The notes: generated by a model from the sequence alone, not told the origin. A DNA stretch of 15,515 nucleotides from DAOUMU01 sp034409055 (GCA_034409055.1 DAOUMU010000472.1:1-15515), one strand, 5' to 3'; counted from the first letter of the stretch, positions 7,408-13,062 are shown. A program made the numbers and translations.

Positions 7408-7770
7408 GTGTCTGACCTGATTTGGCAAGGACTGACGCTCAGTGTGACGGGCATAAGCCTTACTTTCTTGGCTTTAGGCTTGCTTGTCCTGACCATGATT
7501 CTACTGGAGCGTCTCTTTCGCCCGCAACCGTCCGTCTCTGATGAGACTGAGTTAAAAGAAGCGCCGGCTGTCAGTGCCCTGGACCGCGATACGGAGGATG
7601 AAGAAATTGCCGCCGCTATCGCCGTGGCTCTGGCCTACCTGCATTCGCTGGATATTTACCAGGGTGAGCTGGGATCGACGCTTGAGGCCGGGCATGGCTC
7701 ATGGTGGATGGTGGGGCGGGCCCAACAGCGTTCAGTCCGCACTTCAAGAGTAACCCAATGGAGAAATTAA
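7408..7770 (+). CDS. Sodium-pump decarboxylase small membrane subunit (OadG/MmdD-like)
   Basis: This 120-residue protein has one N-terminal membrane segment (about residues 8-31, TLSVTGISLTFLALGLLVL) and an acidic linker. A short EEIAAAIAVALAYLH helix follows, and a C-terminal SWWMVGR resembles the tryptophan-containing tail of OadG/MmdD subunits. In the known complexes this subunit anchors the carboxyltransferase and carrier to the membrane beta subunit. The start is GTG, chosen because AGGAGGTG (7395-7402) lies 5 nt upstream. Sequence identity in this family is always low, so the call rests on topology, composition and position between the alpha and biotin-carrier genes. Its stop TAA shares a base with the next start (TAATG), indicating translational coupling. 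Confidence 0.8.
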   Translation: MSDLIWQGLTLSVTGISLTFLALGLLVLTMILLERLFRPQPSVSDETELKEAPAVSALDRDTEDEEIAAAIAVALAYLHSLDIYQGELGSTLEAGHGSWWMVGRAQQRSVRTSRVTQWRN

Positions 7771-8234
7771 TGATGGACTCGACCACGAACCGAAGATTAA
7801 AAGTAATTGTCAACGGCAAATCCTATCTGGTAGAAGTAGGTGATCTATTCGCCTCACCTATAACCGTTAAAGTCAATGGCCAACCCTACCTGGTGGATAT
7901 TGAAACGGCTGCGGTGAAGAAAGTACCGGCCGGCGAACTGGTGGCTGCTTTAGAAACAGTCGCCCGCCATCCATCCGACCCGGAGAAAGCCCCTATACCC
8001 ACCGACCCGCCTGAGGCGACGGACCAGGCAGTCACCGCTCCCATGCCCGGTCATATTGTCGACATTGCGGTCCAGGTAGGGGACAAAGTTAGCCTGGGCC
8101 AGGAGCTTTGCTTTTTGGAAGCGATGAAGATGAAAAATGCCATTCGTTCGCCCCGCGAGGGGGTAATTGCCAGTGTGACCGTCACGTCAGGGCAAGCCGT
8201 GGGTCACGGCGACGTTTTATTTACGTTTGAGTGA
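7770..8234 (+). CDS. mmdC: Biotin carboxyl carrier subunit of the decarboxylase
   Basis: This 154-residue carrier has a C-terminal biotinyl domain (about 80-154) with the attachment motif EAMKMKN, the biotinylated lysine being K120. The start at 7770 overlaps the preceding stop (TAATG) and has GGAGA 5 nt upstream. ATG 7773 or 7758 are possible, while the longer reading from 7701 would overlap the previous gene by 70 bp with no ribosome site. The N-terminal 45 residues hold two similar segments, KVIVNGKSYLVEV and TVKVNGQPYLVDI, an internal duplication of a short beta unit. A proline-rich linker (about 65-80) separates them from the biotinyl domain, as is usual in these carriers. In the complex, K120-biotin accepts CO2 from the alpha subunit and is decarboxylated at the membrane subunit. 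Confidence 0.9.
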   Translation: MMDSTTNRRLKVIVNGKSYLVEVGDLFASPITVKVNGQPYLVDIETAAVKKVPAGELVAALETVARHPSDPEKAPIPTDPPEATDQAVTAPMPGHIVDIAVQVGDKVSLGQELCFLEAMKMKNAIRSPREGVIASVTVTSGQAVGHGDVLFTFE

Positions 8235-8241
8235 GGCTGCT

Positions 8242-9366
8242 ATGGACTTCGATAATCTTCTGCAACTCTTACAAGCCCTGACGCTCCTCACCTGGAAAAT
8301 GGTCCTGATGATGATCGCTGGTGGTGTACTGATTTACCTGGGGATTGCCAAAGACTATGAACCGGTGTTATTAATACCGATAGGTTTTGGAGCCATTTTG
8401 ACCAACCTGCCCCTGACTGGCATTGCTAATGAGCATGGTCTGTTAGGCATTCTCTACGAGGCCGGGATCAAGACCGAACTCTTTCCCTTGCTCATCTTTA
8501 TTGGCGTGGGGGCAATGACCGATTTTGGGCCGTTGTTGGAGAATCCCAAAATGGCCTTGTTGGGGGCGGCTGGACAGTTTGGCATCTTTGGCACGCTCAT
8601 GCTGGCCTTGACGCTGGGTTTTGATATGAATGAGTCGGCCTCTATTGGTATTATCGGGGCTATCGATGGCCCAACGGCTATTTACGTCTCGACCAAACTG
8701 GCTCCCCATCTACTCGGGCCTATTGCCGTGGCTGCCTATAGTTATATGTCGTTGGTGCCGATCATTCAACCACCGGTTATGCGCTTGCTGACCACCGATG
8801 CGGAGCGTACGGTGCGTATGCCTTATACCCAACGGGAAATATCCAAAACAACCCGGGTTCTCTTCCCCATCGTGGTGACCATTATTGTTTCGCTGCTGTC
8901 GCCGGTGGCTTCACCACTGATTGCTACGTTGATGTTTGGCAACTTGCTGCGCGAGTCGGGTGTCGTCACACGGTTGAGCAATGCGGCTAAAAATGAAGTT
9001 GCCAATGTGACCACTATCTTTCTGGGGCTGACTATCGGTAGCACGATGACCGGTGAAAGCTTTATCCGCTCAGATACGATGTTGATTTTGATTATGGGCC
9101 TCTTGGCTTTTGTGTTAGATACAGCCGGTGGAGTCCTCTTCGGCAAGTTGATGTACCTGCTCTCTAATAAAAAATTCAATCCACTCATTGGCGCGGCTGG
9201 TATCAGCGCCTTTCCGATGTCGGCCCGGATTGTGCAACGCATCGGGCAAGAGTATGATTTCCAAAACTTCTTGTTAATGCATGCTATGGGGGCCAATACG
9301 GCTGGTCAACTTGGCAGCGTGATTGCCGGCGGGGTCGTGTTGGCCCTATTGGCCGGTACTTTCTAA
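8242..9366 (+). CDS. mmdB: Sodium-translocating decarboxylase beta (membrane) subunit
   Basis: This 374-residue integral membrane protein decarboxylates carboxybiotin and exports Na+. It has many hydrophobic helices and the OadB/MmdB/GcdB signatures: LLFIGVGAMTDFGPLL-type segment near 90, GAIDGPTAI with the key aspartate at D142, YSYMSLVPIIQPP, and the C-terminal FPMSARIV...HAMGANTAGQLGS block. The corresponding Asp and the Asn/Ser of the last helices are known sodium or proton ligands in the Klebsiella enzyme. The ATG at 8242 is chosen because GTGAGG (8231-8236) is correctly placed 5 nt upstream and the carrier gene ends at 8234. A reading from TTG 8227 would overlap that stop. This is the strongest evidence that the cluster is an energy-conserving decarboxylase and not a carboxylase. 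Confidence 0.95.
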   Translation: MDFDNLLQLLQALTLLTWKMVLMMIAGGVLIYLGIAKDYEPVLLIPIGFGAILTNLPLTGIANEHGLLGILYEAGIKTELFPLLIFIGVGAMTDFGPLLENPKMALLGAAGQFGIFGTLMLALTLGFDMNESASIGIIGAIDGPTAIYVSTKLAPHLLGPIAVAAYSYMSLVPIIQPPVMRLLTTDAERTVRMPYTQREISKTTRVLFPIVVTIIVSLLSPVASPLIATLMFGNLLRESGVVTRLSNAAKNEVANVTTIFLGLTIGSTMTGESFIRSDTMLILIMGLLAFVLDTAGGVLFGKLMYLLSNKKFNPLIGAAGISAFPMSARIVQRIGQEYDFQNFLLMHAMGANTAGQLGSVIAGGVVLALLAGTF

Positions 9367-9411
9367 TTTGCAAACATTTGAAACACATCCAAACAGAAGA
9401 GGTTAGATTAT

Positions 9412-9969
9412 ATGCGAACAAAATTACTGACCGTCCAACTGAATCAAACACTCTGGCATAGGGTAGCCGCCATTATGATTTTTGCGGCTGTAACGGCCCT
9501 TACGGCCCGAATTACCATTTATTTACCCTTTACACCTGTGCCCATCACCCTACAAACGCTGGCGGTGGTGCTGTCCGGGTTGGTGCTGGGCGCTTGGGGG
9601 GGGACGTTGGCTCAACTGACTTACCTGGGGTTGATTGCCGTGGGCTTACCGTTTGATGCGAACGGCCTGGGGCCGGCTAGCTTTTTTGGTCCTACTGCCG
9701 GTTATTTGCTAGGTTTTGTGCCGGCGGCCTTTGTTACGGGGAGGCTGGCTGAATGCTTCTCTTATCAGAACAGGTGGAGATATTTTGTCGCTGCTGTGGC
9801 CGGCGTGTTGGTTCTTTATTTGGCCGGTGCCAGTTGGTTGGCGATGATGCTGGGGAACTGGCAAAAGGCCTGGCTGGCCGGGGTGGCTCCTTTCATCCTG
9901 TTCGACCTGGGCAAAGCGGCCCTGGCCGCTGGTGTGGCCGAAAGTGGCAAGTTGCTTGTGCGACGCTAG
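9412..9969 (+). CDS. bioY: Biotin transporter, S component of an ECF-type importer
   Basis: This 185-residue membrane protein has about six hydrophobic helices and the BioY signatures: LTARITIYLPFTPVPITLQT in the first third and FGPTAGYLLGF near residues 88-99. It also has the aspartate-containing FDLGKAALA in the last helix. It imports biotin, alone or with a shared EcfAT module, and no EcfA or EcfT gene is in the window. It lies 45 bp after the membrane beta subunit with a GAGG-type ribosome site, so it is probably in the same transcript and supplies the cofactor of the biotin carrier. I see no BirA-type operator (TTGTAAACC and partner) upstream. Length is normal. Confidence 0.92.
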   Translation: MRTKLLTVQLNQTLWHRVAAIMIFAAVTALTARITIYLPFTPVPITLQTLAVVLSGLVLGAWGGTLAQLTYLGLIAVGLPFDANGLGPASFFGPTAGYLLGFVPAAFVTGRLAECFSYQNRWRYFVAAVAGVLVLYLAGASWLAMMLGNWQKAWLAGVAPFILFDLGKAALAAGVAESGKLLVRR

Positions 9970-9992
9970 CAGCTTGTCGGAAAAGTGGGGAG

Positions 9993-10031
9993 GGCATCCC
10001 TATGCCGTTCCCGCAGAGGCATGGGGATGCC
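9993..10031 (+). terminator. 14-bp hairpin downstream of bioY
   Basis: GGCATCCCTATGCC (9993-10006) pairs with GGCATGGGGATGCC (10018-10031), broken only by one G-T pair, with an 11-nt loop. No T-run follows. It could be a processing or stability hairpin at the end of the decarboxylase-bioY transcript, or a REP-like palindrome. The upstream TAGCAGCTTGTC (9968-9979), covering the bioY stop, matches the right end of the repeat at 12888-12899. Confidence 0.5.
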
Positions 10032-10155
10032 GCTGCTACTAATGAAGCTGAGGGCCAACTTTAGCAGAAATAAATAATCGATCATCGAAGGATTCATACC
10101 TGGAGGTTGCTTCGGGTGGACTGATAATTAAATTAAAAAATTTAAGATTTTTGTC

Positions 10156-10184
10156 TTGACAAAATCTATAAATTGTGGTACTAT
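10156..10184 (+). promoter_or_regulatory. Near-consensus sigma-70 promoter of the structured RNA
   Basis: TTGACA (10156-10161), exactly 17 nt of spacer, then TACTAT (10179-10184). It is the best promoter in the window together with that of the tetR gene. Initiation is predicted at about 10190-10192, which is exactly where the long terminal stem of the RNA begins. The region just before it is AT-rich (10128-10150), like an UP element. Confidence 0.8.
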
Positions 10185-10190
10185 AGTACT

Positions 10191-10485
10191 GGAGAGGGTT
10201 CCAAGGAATCGAAAGGGAACTCGAGGAATAAAGTAACTGAAAAGTAATCTTTATTCAACAAGCGGTTTATTTTAAGTATAAACCGTAAGCTGATTAAAAG
10301 GTAGCAATACCGGGAAATCAGTAATTGATTGGAGATAGCTAAACCAATCAAGAGTTGAATAAGGATATTTTTGGGGACGCTCAAAAGCAAGTAAGTTACT
10401 GAAAACTCGAAGACTCTGTAAGGTTACTCGGGGCCCTCTTCGCAATTTAAAAAAAGGTGAGCCTCGGCCCGCGCCGGGGTTTTTT
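10191..10485 (+). ncRNA. Unrecognised structured RNA, own promoter and terminator
   Basis: The predicted transcript is about 295 nt. There is no ATG on the + strand anywhere in it, and it is A-rich unlike neighbouring genes. Helices I can build by eye: a closing stem 10191-10202 with 10430-10441 (12 continuous pairs, some G-U); 10232-10238 with 10394-10400 (7 bp); 10249-10259 with 10354-10364 (11 pairs, one G-U). That last helix closes a junction holding three hairpins: 10263-10270/10278-10285 (8 bp); 10290-10295/10316-10321 capped by GGUA-GCAA-UACC (10300-10311), a GNRA tetraloop behind an AAAA/GGGA internal loop; and 10325-10332/10344-10351 (8 bp). An intrinsic terminator follows. It lacks the tRNA-like end of tmRNA, the conserved blocks of RNase P RNA, the SRP tetraloop stem and the rod shape of 6S RNA. 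The evidence is folding by hand; covariation is untested. Confidence 0.75.
10462..10485. terminator. Bidirectional intrinsic terminator between the structured RNA and hpt
   Basis: CCTCGGC (10462-10468) pairs with GCCGGGG (10473-10479) around a CCGC loop, followed by six Ts (10480-10485) for + strand transcription. Seven As at 10449-10455 provide a T-run for - strand transcripts, so the same hairpin can end the convergent hpt operon, whose stop is at 10491. Confidence 0.85.
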
Positions 10486-10490
10486 GTTGG

Positions 10491-11057
10491 CTAATTTTGC
10501 TCCGTCCGGTTTGGCTCAAATTTGACGATGTAAGGCAGATTCCGGTAGTTTTCTTTGAAATCGAGGCCGTAGCCGACCACGTAGTGGTCGGGGATCTCAA
10601 AGCCGACGTAGGCCAGATCAACGTCAATGATGCGCCGCCGGGTACGGTTGAGCAAGACACAGATATTGAGGCTTTCTGGCTGGCGCAGGCTCAGGGTGCG
10701 CATAATAAAGTGCGTGGTGAAGCCGGTGTCAATGATGTCCTCGACGAAAAGAACATGCCGGCCAACCAGGGGCTCGTTGAGGTCTTTGGTCAGGTTGACC
10801 ACCCCATGCGTTTGTTCGGTGGGGCCGTAGCGAGAGATGGCCAGGAAGTCAACGGTCACCGGGATGGTCAAGGTCCGCAGCAGATCCGCTATGAAAAAAA
10901 TAACCCCTTTGAGAATGCCAATAACCACCAAATCTTTCCCGGCGTAATCTTGGCTGATTTGGGCTCCCAACTGGGCCACCCGCTCCTGAATTTGTTCCTC
11001 AGTCAGGAATACCGGCCCAATGTCCCCAGGCCAGGCTGATGGCGCACTCGAGTCCAT
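10491..11057 (-). CDS. hpt: Hypoxanthine phosphoribosyltransferase
   Basis: This 188-residue cytosolic purine-salvage enzyme makes IMP/GMP from hypoxanthine or guanine and PRPP. The PRPP loop VEDIIDTG is at 105-112, the early GILKG motif at 47-51, the SRYG segment near 75-78, and the C-terminal PDHYVVGYGLDF block carries the base-binding residues. Length is close to the usual 175-190, with about 12 extra residues at the N-terminus. It is the last gene of a three-gene - strand operon and is followed by the bidirectional terminator. Purine salvage next to a molybdenum hydroxylase that might act on purines is suggestive, but the two are convergently transcribed, so I do not infer a shared pathway. 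Confidence 0.94.
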   Translation of the reverse strand: MDSSAPSAWPGDIGPVFLTEEQIQERVAQLGAQISQDYAGKDLVVIGILKGVIFFIADLLRTLTIPVTVDFLAISRYGPTEQTHGVVNLTKDLNEPLVGRHVLFVEDIIDTGFTTHFIMRTLSLRQPESLNICVLLNRTRRRIIDVDLAYVGFEIPDHYVVGYGLDFKENYRNLPYIVKFEPNRTEQN

Positions 11058-11084
11058 AGCGACTCTCCTGTCGTTTACAAAATT

Positions 11085-11462
11085 TTATGGGTTGGTGTTT
11101 TGACCGAGCAGAGCTTCCTCGTCATCCACCCCATATTTGAGCATCATCTGCTTAAAGTCAGCTCGATTCAATAGCTTGATATTGATATCGGGATAAAGTT
11201 TGCGTAGCCGGCGCAGTTTACGATGCTTTTTGGTAATGAGCCTTTGCTCCATCGTGGTCAGCTCAATGTACAAATCCTGCTCTGGCAGGTAGAAGTCGGG
11301 GGTGAAGGCTTCGATAACGTTACCTGCCTCATCCCACCGCAGTTCAAAGGTTCTTGGCTCATACTTCCACAAAACCTGGTAGAAGTCGAGAATTTGGGCA
11401 AACTGCTCTTCGCTAGGATGAGCAAACGTTACCTCGGGTTGAGATTTGTCGTCCTCTGTCAT
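11085..11462 (-). CDS. Conserved hypothetical protein with PD-(D/E)XK-nuclease-like core
   Basis: This 125-residue soluble protein has no family I can name with certainty. The order of features resembles a small PD-(D/E)XK nuclease fold: an N-terminal helix (EEQFAQILDFYQVLWKYEP), a strand with RTFELRWDE (E40), then FTPDFYLP (P55, D56), then LYIELTT (E67), then a basic helix KKHRKLRRLRKLYP (78-91), then a final strand INIKLL. The expected lysine of ExK is replaced by T69; K78 or K79 could stand in, or the protein may be a non-catalytic nucleic-acid binder. It lies 27 bp before hpt and 59 bp after the cytidylate-kinase-like gene, on the same strand, so it is probably co-transcribed with both. 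Function is unknown. Confidence 0.75.
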   Translation of the reverse strand: MTEDDKSQPEVTFAHPSEEQFAQILDFYQVLWKYEPRTFELRWDEAGNVIEAFTPDFYLPEQDLYIELTTMEQRLITKKHRKLRRLRKLYPDINIKLLNRADFKQMMLKYGVDDEEALLGQNTNP

Positions 11463-11492
11463 AAACGCTTTCGTCTGTGCTGAGTTCAGGTG

Positions 11493-11514
11493 TCAAACGT
11501 CATTTGATGTTTGA
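11493..11514. repeat. 22-bp inverted repeat between two genes of the - strand operon
   Basis: TCAAACGTCA (11493-11502) and TGATGTTTGA (11505-11514) are complementary except one G-T pair, with a TT loop. It lies in the 59-bp gap inside the hpt operon. It could modulate readthrough or be an operator. No T-run is placed for termination on the - strand. Confidence 0.5.
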
Positions 11515-11521
11515 TCTTTGT

Positions 11522-12088
11522 CTACACACCGGTCCATGCCCGGAATGTCTGTACTACCAGGTTCACCGCCTGGGGTAACTCCAGCAGGCTGGTGTTAATA
11601 GTAAGATGGTAGAGGGTTGGATCATCCCAACGGACATGATAACTTCGCCGTAAATAACGAGCGCGGGCCCGGTCACTGGCTTCCAGGCGAGCGCGGGCCG
11701 ATTCGGCTGAGATGGGCTTCTGCTGTTGCAGCCAGGCCACCCGGGTCTCAAAGGGAGCGACGACACGCACGTGCAACACGTTAGGGCGGCCACGCAGCAC
11801 GATCTGTCCTCCCCGGCCAACGATGACGATGTTTCCTCCATCAGCCAGGTCGCGAATGTAACTTTCCACCTGGCTCTGATAAGCTTGCCACTCTTTGGCC
11901 GACGGATGCAAGCCAAAGAAATTAAGCTCGTCAATTTCGGCCAGGGCCACCTGCGGGGTGCCAGCGGCCAAGGCAGACTGATTGATCAGGTCACGAGATA
12001 TCCATTGCCAGCCGAGTCGCCGGGCCACCTGCAGGGCCAGCTCGTCCCCTTGACTGCCCATTTGTCGAGAAACCGTGATGGCGTTCAT
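11522..12088 (-). CDS. Cytidylate-kinase-like protein
   Basis: This 188-residue protein belongs to the cytidylate kinase-like P-loop family. It starts ITVSRQMGSQGDELALQVARRLG, where family members carry ISRxxGSGGxxIAxxLA, so the phosphate loop is recognisable but altered (GSQGD). VIVGRGGQIVLRGRPNVLHVRVVAP follows (about 88-112), then an arginine-rich lid region (about 126-150) with SDRARARYLRRSYHVRWDDPTLYHLTINT. The family is annotated as nucleotide kinase-like but its substrates are largely untested, and true Cmk is longer. It is the first gene of the - strand operon, behind an extended -10 promoter at 12139-12167. The ribosome site is weak (GATGGG). Confidence 0.85.
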   Translation of the reverse strand: MNAITVSRQMGSQGDELALQVARRLGWQWISRDLINQSALAAGTPQVALAEIDELNFFGLHPSAKEWQAYQSQVESYIRDLADGGNIVIVGRGGQIVLRGRPNVLHVRVVAPFETRVAWLQQQKPISAESARARLEASDRARARYLRRSYHVRWDDPTLYHLTINTSLLELPQAVNLVVQTFRAWTGV

Positions 12089-12138
12089 CGTTGATAGCCC
12101 ATCATTCCTAACCGATCATCAGGTATTTGCCTAAGGCC

Positions 12139-12167
12139 ATTATATCATAAACCGTCCTATAGATAAA
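12139..12167 (-). promoter_or_regulatory. Extended -10 promoter of the hpt operon
   Basis: Read on the - strand, a perfect TATAAT (12144 down to 12139) is preceded by TGA, giving TGnTATAAT. A weak -35 TTTATC lies 17 nt further upstream (12167-12162). Initiation near 12132 would give a leader of about 44 nt for the cytidylate-kinase-like gene. Confidence 0.6.
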
Positions 12168-12200
12168 GACGCAAGCTACACTGCATCTGTGCCCATTTTC

Positions 12201-12216
12201 ACAACTTCTGAGTTGT
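12201..12216. repeat. Small hairpin between mobB and the hpt operon
   Basis: ACAACT (12201-12206) pairs with AGTTGT (12211-12216) around TCTG, with T-rich and A-rich flanks. It is the only terminator-like structure downstream of mobB on the - strand. It is weak: 6 bp, AT-rich, no clean T-run. Confidence 0.3.
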
Positions 12217-12266
12217 ATCAAAATTCACCCTGCTTTTATCTCGTGCCAACGACCTTCTCCAACCAA

Positions 12267-12779
12267 CTAACTGACCAACAAGAAACGAGTTTCAATCAGG
12301 TCCGCCAGACCGGTGATATTGTCCATATTGAAGTGAGGGATGTCAAACGGTAGGGTCACGTCAGATACGATGGCCAGAAGTTCTTCGGGCGCACAGACGG
12401 GCTCTCGACTACGAACCGCCCGAATGATCTCGATCTTGGGTTTATCTGATTGTTTATAACCTTCGGTCAAGATCAGATCGACGTCGCTGATGGTGACCGC
12501 GATTTCATCCAGAGTCGGCTCACGCTTCACCCGGCGAATAGAAGCCACTTTGTCCGGTCCTACAATGACCACCTGTTCACTCCCGGCCCGGGCATGACGC
12601 CAAGTGTCTTTACCCGGTTGGTCGACCTCGAAACCGGGATGAGGATGATGCTTGATCGTGGCTACCCGGTAGCCCCGTCGCTTCAATTCCGGTAAAAGTT
12701 TCTCCAACAACGTCGTCTTACCAACGTTCGAACGTCCAACCAGGCAAATGATGGGGATGGTTAATCCGGTCTGCTTCAT
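12267..12779 (-). CDS. mobB: Molybdopterin-guanine dinucleotide biosynthesis adapter protein MobB
   Basis: This 170-residue GTP-binding adapter works with MobA in attaching a nucleotide to molybdopterin. The P-loop GRSNVGKT is at 15-22. The family signature TIKHHPHPGFEVDQPGKDTWRHARAG is present with its histidines and the PGKD, followed by DLILTEGYK. The length is typical for a stand-alone MobB. The ATG follows AAGGAG with 9-nt spacing. It is transcribed alone and away from the repeat-rich spacer. No mobA, moa or moe gene is in the window. It is the only cofactor-biosynthesis link to the molybdenum hydroxylase at the other end of the window. Confidence 0.93.
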   Translation of the reverse strand: MKQTGLTIPIICLVGRSNVGKTTLLEKLLPELKRRGYRVATIKHHPHPGFEVDQPGKDTWRHARAGSEQVVIVGPDKVASIRRVKREPTLDEIAVTISDVDLILTEGYKQSDKPKIEIIRAVRSREPVCAPEELLAIVSDVTLPFDIPHFNMDNITGLADLIETRFLLVS

Positions 12780-12813
12780 AACGATTTCTCCTTTCGGACA
12801 AATTTTACTACTT

Positions 12814-12903
12814 GTAGGGCAAGTTGCTAACTTGCCTCTTTCCAGAAAAAAGATTTTGAGCAGTGCTGCGCATTACCTAAAAAGCTATAGCAGCTTGTCC
12901 TAC
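12814..12903. repeat. 90-bp element with 16-bp inverted ends (MITE-like)
   Basis: The left end GTAGGGCAAGTTGCTA (12814-12829) and the right end TAGCAGCTTGTCCTAC (12888-12903) are inverted repeats with two mismatches. The left end continues into its own small palindrome (GGCAAGTT-GCT-AACTTGCC, 12818-12836). Similar ends form the palindrome at 5701-5726, and part of the right end occurs at 9968-9979. There is no coding capacity. It is probably a dispersed non-autonomous or palindromic repeat. Confidence 0.6.
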
Positions 12904-12911
12904 CGGAAACA

Positions 12912-13062
12912 CACCCCATTGATCAAGCAGGGGTGCATTTCAATTTGGGGGCAAGTATATTGTGGAGTCGAGGCTTCAGCCGGACGTGGCCCAGTTTGGA
13001 CCGGCTGACCCACAGGGGGCTTCATCATAACTCGCCCCAAAACTGCGCACCCATCAAGCAGG
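12912..13062. other. Hairpin-rich non-coding spacer
   Basis: No gene is visible here. CACCCC (12912-12917) pairs with GGGGTG (12930-12935). CAGCCGG (12977-12983) pairs with CCGGCTG (13001-13007). A GGGTGC...GGGGGC segment near 12932-12953 is partly complementary to GCCCC...GCACCC near 13034-13052. The 10-mer ATCAAGCAGG occurs as a direct repeat at both edges (12922-12931 and 13053-13062). This is compatible with a degraded inserted element whose 10-bp edges could be a target duplication, or with a structured leader transcribed on the - strand towards mobB. Neither is established. Confidence 0.4.

Noticed and set aside
7701..7769. Longer N-terminus for the biotin carrier
   Set aside because: It would overlap the membrane subunit gene by 70 bp and has no ribosome site. 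TAATG coupling at 7770 is a better start.
9753..10064. Second frame overlapping bioY and its downstream spacer (103 codons)
   Set aside because: It is a +1 frame shadow of bioY with a cysteine-rich, arginine-rich composition, and it runs through the hairpin at 9993-10031.
10181..10390. 69-codon open frame on the - strand across the structured RNA
   Set aside because: It is antisense to the RNA, low in complexity (many L, I, S), has no ribosome site or homology I recognise, and would start at the terminal stem region.
10191..10441. tmRNA, RNase P RNA, 6S RNA or SRP RNA as the identity of the structured RNA
   Set aside because: No tRNA-like acceptor or T-loop, no AGGAAAGUCC-type P4 block, no long unbranched rod, and no conserved SRP apical hairpin are visible.
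10497..11039. 180-codon + strand frame opposite hpt
   Set aside because: It is the complementary-strand shadow of hpt, whose PRPP motif is unmistakable on the - strand.
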